The position numbers were made by a program, and so were the translations under genes. Of a stretch of 64,000 bases of DNA, positions 41,618-49,724 are shown one piece after another; within the stretch, counting starts at the first letter, position 1; the number at the start of each line of letters is the position of its first letter. A model generated the notes under the pieces. That model was not told where the DNA came from. It saw only the letters and a list, made by a program, of their open reading frames with translations, and searched no databases. Source of the stretch: Planctomycetota bacterium (GTDB taxonomy: Bacteria; Planctomycetota; SZUA-567; H5-PLA8); contig JAOSKN010000001.1 in assembly GCA_027493525.1 (NCBI GenBank), positions 2,294,001 through 2,358,000 of the forward strand. Reading direction: 5' to 3'.

Positions 41618-41724
41618 CTACTCATAAATGAAATATACCCTGCAAAGCCGCCGGATGCAAGCCGCTTCGCTTTCCGGCCGCTCTCGTCTATACCGCTGCG
41701 TGGATCGGATCGGAGGGGATGCCC

Positions 41725-42915
41725 ATGCACGCGCCGCCGCCCGTGGACTGGCCGAGTATCCGCGCGGACTTCATGCTCGCGCCCGGCGAGATCTACCTCA
41801 ACAACGGCACCTGGAGCGCGTTGCCGCGCCCGGTCTTCGAGGCCCAGGTCGAATGGATGAAGAGCGCGGAAGCCAACCCCACCCGGGTGGGCGCGGCCCG
41901 CGGCGGCGAGGCGCTCTGGCGCGTGCACGGCCTGCTGGCCGCGTACCTGAGCTGCGCGCCGGCAGACCTGGTCTTCCACGTGAACGTCACGCAGGCGCTG
42001 AATCAGGCGCTCTTCTCGTACCCCTGGAAGTCCGGCGGCGAGTTCCTGATCGGCTCGCGCGAGTACGGCGCGCTGGTCAACGCTTCGAAGGAAGCCGCGC
42101 GCCGGCACGGCTTGCGCGTGAGGATGCTCGAGGTACCCGCACAGCCGGCCTGCGAGGATGAATTGGTCGCGGGGATTCTCGCGCAGGTCGGGGGCGAGGC
42201 GCGCGGGGCGCTCCTGAGCCATGTGACCACCGGGGAAGGGCTCGTGCTGCCCGTCGCGCGGCTCGCGAAGGAATTCCGCGCGCGCGGCACGATTCTCGTG
42301 GTGGACGGCGCGCACGCGCCGGGGCTGGTGCCGGTGGAACTGGGGAACGCCGATATCGATTTCTACGGCGGGAACCTGCACAAATGGTTCCTGGGACCCA
42401 AGGGCGCCGGTTTTTTGTACGTGAAGCAAGAACGCCAAGGCGTCCTCGAGCCTCGTGCGGTGGGTTGGGGCGGCACGCCGCGCGACGCGGTTCCCGACGC
42501 GCAGCGCTTCGGCGGCGCGAGGTTCCCCCACGTTTTCCGCATCCAGGGACTGCACGACTTCTCGGCCTTCCTGGCGCTGGAGGCGGCGCTGCGGTACCGC
42601 GCATCGTTGGGGGAGGAACGAATCCGGGCGCGCGTCGCCGAACTGGTCGCGCACGCGCGCGGAAGGCTCTGCGGCGAACTGGGGCTGAAAGACCACTCTC
42701 CCAAGGGCGCGCTGCACGCGGGGCTGCTTTCGGTGCAGCTTCCGGAGGCCTGGCGCGGGCGCGATGCCGGCGCGCGCCTCTACGAGCGGAATAAAATCAC
42801 GGTTGCCTGCTGGCCCATGCCGCAAGGCGGACCGCTCGTGCGCGTCAGCCCGGGCATCTGCAATTCGGAGGACGATCTCGATACGCTGGCGCGCGCGATT
42901 CAGGCGGGGCCGTAA
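41725..42915 (+). CDS. PLP-dependent class V aminotransferase-fold enzyme
   Basis: 396 residues from ATG 41725, eight bases after GGAGG (Met at 41719 overlaps that site). Fold type I, class V: IYLNNGTWSALPRPV, TRVGAARGG, cofactor Asp/His in LVVDGAHAPGLVPVELG, and the Schiff-base Lys in GGNLHKWFLGPKGAGFLYV. Closest in style to isopenicillin-N-epimerase/cysteine-desulfurase-like proteins. No desulfurase Cys loop is evident, so I do not propose it as the missing SufS. Substrate unknown; divergent from iclR-sulfatase. Confidence 0.85.
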   Translation: MHAPPPVDWPSIRADFMLAPGEIYLNNGTWSALPRPVFEAQVEWMKSAEANPTRVGAARGGEALWRVHGLLAAYLSCAPADLVFHVNVTQALNQALFSYPWKSGGEFLIGSREYGALVNASKEAARRHGLRVRMLEVPAQPACEDELVAGILAQVGGEARGALLSHVTTGEGLVLPVARLAKEFRARGTILVVDGAHAPGLVPVELGNADIDFYGGNLHKWFLGPKGAGFLYVKQERQGVLEPRAVGWGGTPRDAVPDAQRFGGARFPHVFRIQGLHDFSAFLALEAALRYRASLGEERIRARVAELVAHARGRLCGELGLKDHSPKGALHAGLLSVQLPEAWRGRDAGARLYERNKITVACWPMPQGGPLVRVSPGICNSEDDLDTLARAIQAGP

Positions 42916-43089
42916 GGAGCCGTCGGCCCTTCTTCTTGGCAAGCACGAGCCAGAAGGCGTGGATCACGCCGGACAGGCCGCCCAGCAGCGTCAGGACGAT
43001 GCGATCCAAGGGTGCGTCATCGCGCCGACCTGAAGGAAGGCGGCAAAGGGCGGGAGGAGCTGGCGGAGGATCGGCTTGACGATTTCCAT
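42845..43089 (-). CDS. Pmp3/YqaE family small membrane protein (frameshifted in this sequence)
   Basis: ATG 43089 with GGGAAG upstream. MEIVKPILRQLLPPFAAFLQ, then VGAMTHP, matches the first helix of Pmp3/YqaE proteolipids. A missing C in a CCC run (GGG at 43010-43012 on the plus strand) breaks the frame. Adding one continues LDRIVLTLLGGLSGVIHAFW and LVLAKKKG, the second Pmp3 helix. The corrected frame runs to 42845 (81 residues), overlapping the convergent PLP gene; the family is normally 50-60 residues, so the true end may be nearer 42920. Such peptides influence membrane potential or ion leakage. Confidence 0.6.
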
Positions 43090-43166
43090 GACGCTTCCCT
43101 TTCTGTGGATTTCGCGAAAGCGGCGGAACGATGGCAGGCGGGCGGACCGGCGCAAGCGGCGCGCGC

Positions 43167-44627
43167 CTATTCGGTCAGATCCCGCTCCGGGGCGGACGCG
43201 GCCCGCGCGCCGTCGCCGCGCTTGACCCCATCCAGCAGGGCGGCGAGTTCCTTCACGAGGTCCGGCCGCTCGGCGTGCCGGTTGACGCGCTCGGCGAGGT
43301 CGTCGTTCAGGTTGAAGAGTTCGCCGGGCCGGTCGTGCGAGGCGTAGCCGCGCTCGGCCTTGAACCAGTCGGGTTCCCGGTTGTCGTCGCCGCTGGGCGC
43401 GTCGATGTAGACCCACGCGCCTCTGCGGATGGCGTAGGTTCCCTTGGCGCTGTGATGCACGGCGAAGGCGCGGACCTCGGCGTCCTCGCCGCGCAACAGG
43501 GGCAGCAGGCTCACGCCGTCCTCGCCCGCGCCCTCCGGGAGCGGCCGGCCCAGGATCTCGGCGCAGGTGGGCAGCAGGTCGGCGAGGCTCGCCAGGCGGC
43601 CGCAGGTCCGGCCCGCCGGCATCGCCTTAGGCCAGCGCGCGAGGAACGGGACGCGGTGCCCGCCTTCCCAGGTGTCTCGCTTGAGCCCGCGCAACCCGTC
43701 CATGCTGTAGTGCCCGTGCTCGCGGATGCGGTCGTAGGCGAAGTTCTCGGGGCCGTTGTCGCTGGTGAAGATCAGGAGCGTGTTCCCGGCCAGGCCCTTG
43801 CGTTCCAGCGCGGCCATGACCTCGCCCACGCACCAGTCCACCTCGCATACGTAGTCGCCGTAGTCCCCCGCCCCGCTGAGGCCCTTGAAGCGTTCGAGGG
43901 GGACGATGGGCGTGTGCGGCGCGGTGAGCGGGAGGAACAGAAAGAAGGGCTCCTCGCCAGCCGCCTCGATGTACGTGACCGCGCGGCGAGTAAGTTCGGG
44001 CATGACCGCCTCGAGCTTCCACTCGGGGACCATCTGTCCGGGGTTGCCGAACATGTCCTGCGGCTTGTCCACGCTCGGCGCCTTGACCACGCGATCCTGC
44101 TCGAACCATGTATAGGGAGGGAAATTGGGCACGTCGTCGCCGAAGTAGGTCTCGAAGCCATGGTCGATCGGCCCGCCGCGCAGCGGTTTGGAATAGTCGA
44201 TGTTCTTTCCCAGCTCGCAGCGGATCCGGCGGTCGTTGACGCCGTAGGCGATTCCCGCGTTGGAGGGCCTGCCGTCGAGCGTCGGCCAGTCCCAGCCCAG
44301 ATGCCACTTCCCGATGCAGGCGGTGCGATAGCCGTGGCCGCGCAGGAAACTCGCGACGGTGGGCCGGCCGGGTTCGATCAGCGCGGGATCCCAGGGCCAG
44401 AGCACGCCGCGCTTCAGGCGCGTGCGCCAGCAGTAGCGCGCGGTGAGGATCGCGTAGCGGCTGGGCGTGCAGACGCTGGACGGCGCGTGCGCGTCGGTGA
44501 AGCGCAGGCCCTGCGCGGCGAGCCGGTCGAGGTTCGGCGTGGGGATCTTGGAGTCCGGATTGTAGCAGCCGAGATCGCCGTAGCCGAGGTCGTCGGCGAG
44601 GATGTAGACGAGGTTGGGGAGAGACAT
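43167..44627 (-). CDS. sulfatase (arylsulfatase type, CTPSR)
   Basis: 486 residues. Canonical formylglycine motif C53-T-P-S-R57 in SSVCTPSRYAILTARY. Metal ligands in LVYILADDLGYGDLGCY and LLIFTSDNGPENFAYDR; substrate-side GKWHLGWDWP and FFLFLPLTAPHTPIVP. Lacks a recognisable signal peptide. It differs from the sulfatase at 39417 in its maturation motif, so the two may act on different substrates or conditions. It faces the Pmp3-like gene downstream and an AT-rich island upstream. Confidence 0.94.
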   Translation of the reverse strand: MSLPNLVYILADDLGYGDLGCYNPDSKIPTPNLDRLAAQGLRFTDAHAPSSVCTPSRYAILTARYCWRTRLKRGVLWPWDPALIEPGRPTVASFLRGHGYRTACIGKWHLGWDWPTLDGRPSNAGIAYGVNDRRIRCELGKNIDYSKPLRGGPIDHGFETYFGDDVPNFPPYTWFEQDRVVKAPSVDKPQDMFGNPGQMVPEWKLEAVMPELTRRAVTYIEAAGEEPFFLFLPLTAPHTPIVPLERFKGLSGAGDYGDYVCEVDWCVGEVMAALERKGLAGNTLLIFTSDNGPENFAYDRIREHGHYSMDGLRGLKRDTWEGGHRVPFLARWPKAMPAGRTCGRLASLADLLPTCAEILGRPLPEGAGEDGVSLLPLLRGEDAEVRAFAVHHSAKGTYAIRRGAWVYIDAPSGDDNREPDWFKAERGYASHDRPGELFNLNDDLAERVNRHAERPDLVKELAALLDGVKRGDGARAASAPERDLTE

Positions 44628-44746
44628 GCGCGTATTGCATCCATTTAAAGGACGAAGAGCTTAATCGAGTCAACCTGCAGTAAGTCAAGGTACTTGTAAA
44701 CGGCAAGTTGAAAAATTGCCTGGAAAACAAAAGCAATGCGTGTCAT

Positions 44747-45346
44747 TCAAACTCGTCTTAACTCTACAAATCTGACGAACTCAATAATCAGTTCCCGATA
44801 TTCACTTATTTGTTGAGGACAATAGGTATATGGACCATCAAGTAGGTCTAGACCGCCTGTTTTCTTTCGAAACTTTTCATCTATTTTCCCAAGTCGATGC
44901 ACCGAAATATTTCTCAGTTTGTGGTAATGGTTGAGGCGATCAAATCTTGGAAATTCACTTACTTGAATTGAAGTCTCCGCTGGAAAACTATCAAATATAC
45001 CCATCTTGTTGTAAGCACGTCCTGTTTGCTTTTCGATAACATCCTTCTGATAGCACTCAAGAATTGAAGACATCCCAATGATTGCAAGTACAATCTGCCA
45101 AGCCTTGAACAGGTTGTAATTCTCTTCCGTTAGAAGTTCTTTTTTAGAAGTTTCTAAAAGTACCCCATGGTCATCAACAGCATGGGTGATCTTTGGATTT
45201 GTGAAATCCACTCCTGGAAAAATAGCATCAAATGCAACCTTGTCTTGAAGCAGCGAACGATATCGATTCATTGAAAGTAAGGCCACATGGCTAACCCAAT
45301 GTGCCGTTTCAATGCGATTCATGGCCAGGTTGGCTTCAGGACTCAC
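44747..45346 (-). CDS. HEPN-like protein on an AT-rich island
   Basis: 199 residues from GTG 45346 (ATG 45322 is an alternative). Predicted all-helical. LRNISVHRLG at 144-153 gives R145-N-x3-H150, the R-x4-H motif of HEPN ribonucleases, with Asn next to the Arg as in active members. The gene and its flanks (about 44640-45365) are markedly AT-rich in a roughly 65% GC region, and codons such as AAA, AAT and TTT dominate, so recent transfer is likely. HEPN proteins serve in toxin-antitoxin, abortive-infection and RNA-processing roles. No nucleotidyltransferase partner is adjacent. Confidence 0.6.
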   Translation of the reverse strand: MSPEANLAMNRIETAHWVSHVALLSMNRYRSLLQDKVAFDAIFPGVDFTNPKITHAVDDHGVLLETSKKELLTEENYNLFKAWQIVLAIIGMSSILECYQKDVIEKQTGRAYNKMGIFDSFPAETSIQVSEFPRFDRLNHYHKLRNISVHRLGKIDEKFRKKTGGLDLLDGPYTYCPQQISEYRELIIEFVRFVELRRV

Positions 45347-45380
45347 GAGATCGTAATAGCTCCGGTTGCAACAATCAGCA

Positions 45381-47530
45381 TCAGCGCTGCTGGAGCGCCC
45401 ACTGCCCCCACATCTGCTGGATATCCTTCAGCGGGCGGCCATAGGCCTTTTCGACCGCCGTCTTGCTGTCCATCCCGTTGCGAATGTTGTCCACGAGCTT
45501 CAGGAACATCGCCGGGCTGGCCTTGTAGAGGTAGCTGACCATCGAGTAGCAGGTCAGGTAGTCGAGGCTCGACATGCCCACGAGATCCAGCGGGAAGATC
45601 AGATCCCAGGTCTTAAGCTTGCTCTCCATGGCGAACTTGCGAATGTCCTGGTTCCAGTTCTCGCCGAACTTCACCGCGTTGGGCTCGTAGCGGAACGAAT
45701 AGCAGAGGTTCTGGTGCGTGACCATGTTCTCGCCGAGCGCCGCGAAGCCCTCGTTGAGCCACGCCGGGGCCTTGCCGTCGGTGGCTTCCAGGATCAGCAG
45801 CTTGCCGAACTGGAAGAGCGCCATGTGCTCGGGGCCCGGGGGCAGGCCTTGCCTGGCGTTGAAATAGCCCGTGTAGCGCGACATGCCGCCGGTGGCCATG
45901 CGCGCGAGCTTCCAATGCTCGCCCGGCTGCTGCTTCTCGAAGGCGTCGATCAGCTTGTTGTAGTCGATGTCGTCCCACAGGATCACCAGCTCGTGGGTGT
46001 CAGGGCGGGTCTGGGTGAGCGCGACCGAGCGCGTGTCCCGCTGCAGCAAGCCGGTCAGGTCTTCCAGCTTCTGTCCGACCCCGCGCGCGAGGGCTTCGGT
46101 CAGGCGCGCGTGTACGGTGACGTGGTGCGTATCCACGCGCACGAGTTCCAGACTGGTCATCTTCTCCCAGGATTCATGTTTGCGCTGGGCCTCTTCGAAG
46201 ACCCGCTTGGCATCCTCGAGGAGCACGTTCGTGTCGCGCTTGCCCGCGTACTTGGGCCCGAAGTTCCAGGGGATCCAGGCCTGGAGCGGAGGCGCGGGGT
46301 CCTTTTCCAGGTGCACGAATGGGACGTGCGGGATCGTCGCGTACTGGTCGGCCAGGGAAGGCTTCGCGGGCTCGGCCGGGGGCGGCGCGGGTTGCGGCGG
46401 TTGCACGGGCTGGGCCGGTTGCGGTTGGGCGACTTCCGGTTTCGGATCCTGGGGCAGCGGCTTGAGGTCCAGCGGCGGTTCGACGGCGGGCGTCGTCGGG
46501 GCCGGCGCCGGTTCCCGGGCGGCTGGATTTTGAACCATCGCGGGACCGGGTTCCTCCTCGTCCTCCTCCACGCGCTTGGGCGAGGACGTGTCGCGGCCGG
46601 TCAATGCCTGCATGGGATCCAGGGTCGCGGCCGGCGCGGCTTCGGTCTTCGTCTCGATGGGGCTCGTCACGGGGGGCACGACGGAGACGGCGGGCTCGGG
46701 CCGAACTTGGGGTCCGGGCCCGATCGAGGCGATGGGCTCTTCGGGCGGCTTGGGCCGCGACGGCGGCGGCTCGACGCGCTCGATGTTGCCGTTCACCGGC
46801 GCGGGGGCGATACCTGCAACGCGGGGGTCTGGGCGGCGATCGTCTTCTCGCTCTTTTCGGTTTTCTCGCTGCCTGGCGCGCTCTTGGCGTCGGCATCCCC
46901 GCCCGAGCCGCGTCCGATCATCAAGCCCAGGATCAGGGCCAGGACGATCACGCCGGCGCCGATGGCCACCGGTTTCCAGGGCGGTTTTCCGCCCGCTTCG
47001 GCCTCGCGTGGCGCGGCGGCCAGACCCGTGCGCGCGCCCGAGCCGGTGCGGGCCTCGCGCGGCACCGCGCCAACCAGGAACGAAAGCTCTCCGCTCCGCT
47101 CGGGGATCATCACGCGCGCGCGGCAGGCCGGGCACGTCGCCGCCTGGCTGGCCATGGCCGATGGAAAGCCCATCGGCTTGGCGCAGTTGGGACAATCGAA
47201 ACGGATGAAAGAGCCGGCCGTGGCGGATGGGACCGCGGCGGTGTCGTCCACCGACTTGGGCGCTTCGCGGCCCGATTGCCTGGATTGCATCAGCCGCGCG
47301 GCTTCCTTGGGCGAGATTTCCTCGACCTCCGCCGTGGCGGTGGCGGCCTCGACCGGAGGAGTTTCACCCGGATCGGCCGCCCCGACGGGATTGTCGTGTT
47401 CGTCGAGGGTGCTCTCGGCGGGGATATCGATCGGCTGTTTGCAGTTGGGGCAGCCGCCGCGCTTGCCGGCGAATTCGTCGCGAACGCGGATCTTGCGCTG
47501 GCACAGAGGGCAGCGGAATTTAATGGGCAT
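45381..47530 (-). CDS. zinc-ribbon, transmembrane, peptidase-MA-like protein (frameshifted in this sequence)
   Basis: Start MPIKFRCPLCQRKIRVRDEF at ATG 47530. Three Cys-rich ribbons of MJ0042 type (CPLC..GCPNC; FDCPNCAKP..CPACRAR) should be cytoplasmic. They are followed by a helix (VAIGAGVIVLALILGLMIG), a long Pro-rich linker and a C-terminal domain with APAWLNEGFAALGEN, as in peptidase-MA/DUF1570 proteins. The usual HExxH just before that motif is replaced by FGKLLILEA, so it is probably inactive. A missing base in CCCCC (GGGGG at 46803-46807 on the plus strand), or possibly one codon earlier in a GG, breaks the frame. The corrected length is 716. Confidence 0.65.
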
Positions 47531-47556
47531 AGACGCAACTCCCCTGCCGAAGGCGC

Positions 47557-47723
47557 CTAGTGGGTCTTCAATCTTGAATGTCGGGTTGCGCCGGCGCTTT
47601 TGGCCGTGCTCTTCGTTGCGCTCCATTTGGCGTATCGTCTTGATACGCCGTCCCTTCGCGCGCCTCGATCACGACCAAAATCCCTCGACGCCTCCTCGCC
47701 ATTCAAGATAGAAGGCCCACTAG
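47557..47723. mobile_element. 167-bp palindromic CTAG-bounded element, copy B
   Basis: The ends read CTAGTG and CACTAG. The outer arms 47557-47580 and 47700-47723 pair at 22 of 24 positions. The core 47596-47624 is identical to copy A over 29 bases, and TTCGCGCGCCTCGATCACG is identical in the opposite arm. Central hairpin GGCGTATC/GATACGCC. The outer-arm sequence differs from copy A while pairing is kept. It lies just upstream of the zinc-ribbon gene. Confidence 0.7.
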
Positions 47724-47879
47724 ATCTAGACGCTTGGGGGCGCGCCTTTGCTAGGCGCCAACCCCCTTAGTAAGTCTGTCCAGGATATATAGTTCCTGCC
47801 GAAAATGCAGTTCAGACAACAGGTACGGGACTTGCACCTGGTGCAGGCGAAGTCTGCAACTGCTGCCCTGCTGCCGATC

Positions 47880-49265
47880 CTACTCGTCGCCAAGAATCTC
47901 ACCAAACCGGGCGCGTTCGGAGCCGGAGGGGCTGAAGTTCTCGCTGTAGTTCATCTCGTCCAGGAACCGTTCGGAACGGTTCTGGGCATAGATCTGCTGC
48001 CGCTCGGTCAGCTCGCCGATGAGGTGCAAGCGCCGGTAGCTGATGCGCGTAAGCTCCTCGATGAGGTCGCGCTTGTGGCGGATTTCGACGAGCGGGTCGA
48101 CGCGCATGGCTTCACGGACGTACTTCTCGGCGCGCCACATGCGCATGATGTTGGACTTGACCCGATTGGCCGAATCGCGAATCCAGGCCTGCGGGAGGGG
48201 GCTGTTCATGCGGCGCGTGTCGCGCTCGCGATAAGCCGGCGCCTCATCGCTCCCGGTCTTGGCGTAATCGGTTTCGTCAAGGGCCAGGACTTCGTCGGCG
48301 AGTTTCAGCAGGGCGTCGGCGTATACGAGCGCTTCGCGCGGGGTGGGGTTGTGGAACTGGCGTCGCGTGGCGAAGCACGTCTGGCAGGCTTCGTAGCCAT
48401 TCCCGCGGCAAAAGTTGCAGATGGTGACGACGCGGTGCTCCACGCCGCCGGTCTCCGGATCGGTGAAGGTCAAAGGCTTCTGGCTTCCGCGGCGCGTCCC
48501 AGGGGTGGGCCCGCCGCCGCCCTTGACGTGCTCCACGAAGCGGCAACCGTAGCCCGTGCCCATGCACAGCTTGCAGGTCGCGATGCCCTTGGCCGAGCAG
48601 GTCTGGCAGGGCGTCGAAAGGTATAGGAACGTCAGCAGTTCGGGCAGCGACTGGCTCAGCGTGAGGCGGCAGTACTCGTCGGCGGCCTTGACTTCGGCTT
48701 CCTGGCCCTTCTCGAAGAGGGTTTTCAGATCGCCGATGGCCAAGGCGTAGGAGCGCGCCTGGAGGTTCCGCATCGCGGCCTTGAACGGCTCCGGCAGGTT
48801 CTTGCCGTCGAATCGGATCTCGGTGGGCAGCGTGCGGTTGCGGGGGTCTTCGGCATTCGGCTTTTTGGGCGTGGCCGGAGCCGCGGGCGCGGGCTTGGGC
48901 GCCGCTTCCGGCTGGAGCAGGTCCTTCAAATCGAACTCGTTTTTCGCCGCGGGCTGCTCCTTGGCGGGTCCGATGCGTACGCCGCCACGCTCTTCCTCTT
49001 CGACGACCGGATCGGCGCCTCTCGCGGCGGGACCGCGCTTCGCGGAAACGATCTCCCGCGAAGCATAGAATCGTTCGCCGCTCTCCGTCCGGACCGTGAC
49101 GCCATTCTGGGCGACCTTCATCAAGGTTCCGCGAACCTCGCGGTTTCCGCTAAGCGTCAGGACGATGGGCTGGCCGAGGTCGACGTCGGGCAATTCGGAA
49201 CTCGCCGCGCGAAGGCTGCCAAGAGACAGCGCCAGGACAAATCCCATGACCAACCGGCCGAACAT
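47880..49265 (-). CDS. secreted protein with DnaJ-type CxxC zinc-finger repeats
   Basis: 461 residues from ATG 49265, with GGAGGAA upstream and a signal peptide (RLVMGFVLALSLGSLRA). The N-terminal LTLSGNREVRGTLMKVAQNG looks Sm-like or beta-barrel. A Pro/Ala linker follows. The centre holds DnaJ-cysteine-rich-like CxxC pairs: CQTCSAKGIATCKLCMGTGYGC and CNFCRGNGYEACQTC. The C-terminal 150 residues are helical and charged. Export of a DnaJ-type zinc finger is unusual. It is upstream of the zinc-ribbon gene on the same strand and divergent from the VWA protein gene. Confidence 0.68.
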   Translation of the reverse strand: MFGRLVMGFVLALSLGSLRAASSELPDVDLGQPIVLTLSGNREVRGTLMKVAQNGVTVRTESGERFYASREIVSAKRGPAARGADPVVEEEERGGVRIGPAKEQPAAKNEFDLKDLLQPEAAPKPAPAAPATPKKPNAEDPRNRTLPTEIRFDGKNLPEPFKAAMRNLQARSYALAIGDLKTLFEKGQEAEVKAADEYCRLTLSQSLPELLTFLYLSTPCQTCSAKGIATCKLCMGTGYGCRFVEHVKGGGGPTPGTRRGSQKPLTFTDPETGGVEHRVVTICNFCRGNGYEACQTCFATRRQFHNPTPREALVYADALLKLADEVLALDETDYAKTGSDEAPAYRERDTRRMNSPLPQAWIRDSANRVKSNIMRMWRAEKYVREAMRVDPLVEIRHKRDLIEELTRISYRRLHLIGELTERQQIYAQNRSERFLDEMNYSENFSPSGSERARFGEILGDE

Positions 49266-49724
49266 GGTGAGTTCCTCCGCGAAAGGCTGCTTGCTGCACG
49301 GACAGAGTGATCCGCGGCTTGTGACGGCGCCTCCATGCGCCCCGTGACCGGTTTCTTTCATCGAGCAGCCCTGCGAGTACCCGGTGACCGAATGGGACGC
49401 CGTGCCGCCGAACCTGAGAGAACTTGAAAGCCACAGGGATCTGCCCCTGCTCAACCTCGTCTCGCAGGCGCGCCGCAACGTCCAGGTCTTGGCCGCCATC
49501 GGCTCATTCCGCCGACAAATGGTCGCAAGACCGACCTGACTGGATCTCACAAGTTATGTTTATAACAAGGATTAGAGAATCAACCCGGCAGGCTGGTTCC
49601 ATCTCCGCGCCGAGCCTTAAGAGAAACCCGCCAAGCACGTAATCAGGATCGAGAGAATGCGAAACCTCCCGCGGCGCCGGGCGTCCAACCGAACGAGGCG
49701 GGTCAACCGAACGAGGGTCAAGCC
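49266..49724. other. 459-base divergent intergenic region
   Basis: Lies between the exported DnaJ-finger gene and the VIT/VWA gene. The only structured signal I see is GTTAT (49553-49557) with ATAAC (49562-49566), overlapping a -10-like TATAAC at 49561-49566. CTGACT at 49536-49541 is a poor -35 at 19 bases. No gene is supported. Confidence 0.35.

Noticed and set aside
41725..42915. PLP enzyme as the missing SufS cysteine desulfurase
   Set aside because: Class V fold and PLP Lys fit, but the C-terminal active-site Cys loop typical of SufS is not visible, and the gene is paired with an IclR-sulfatase module.
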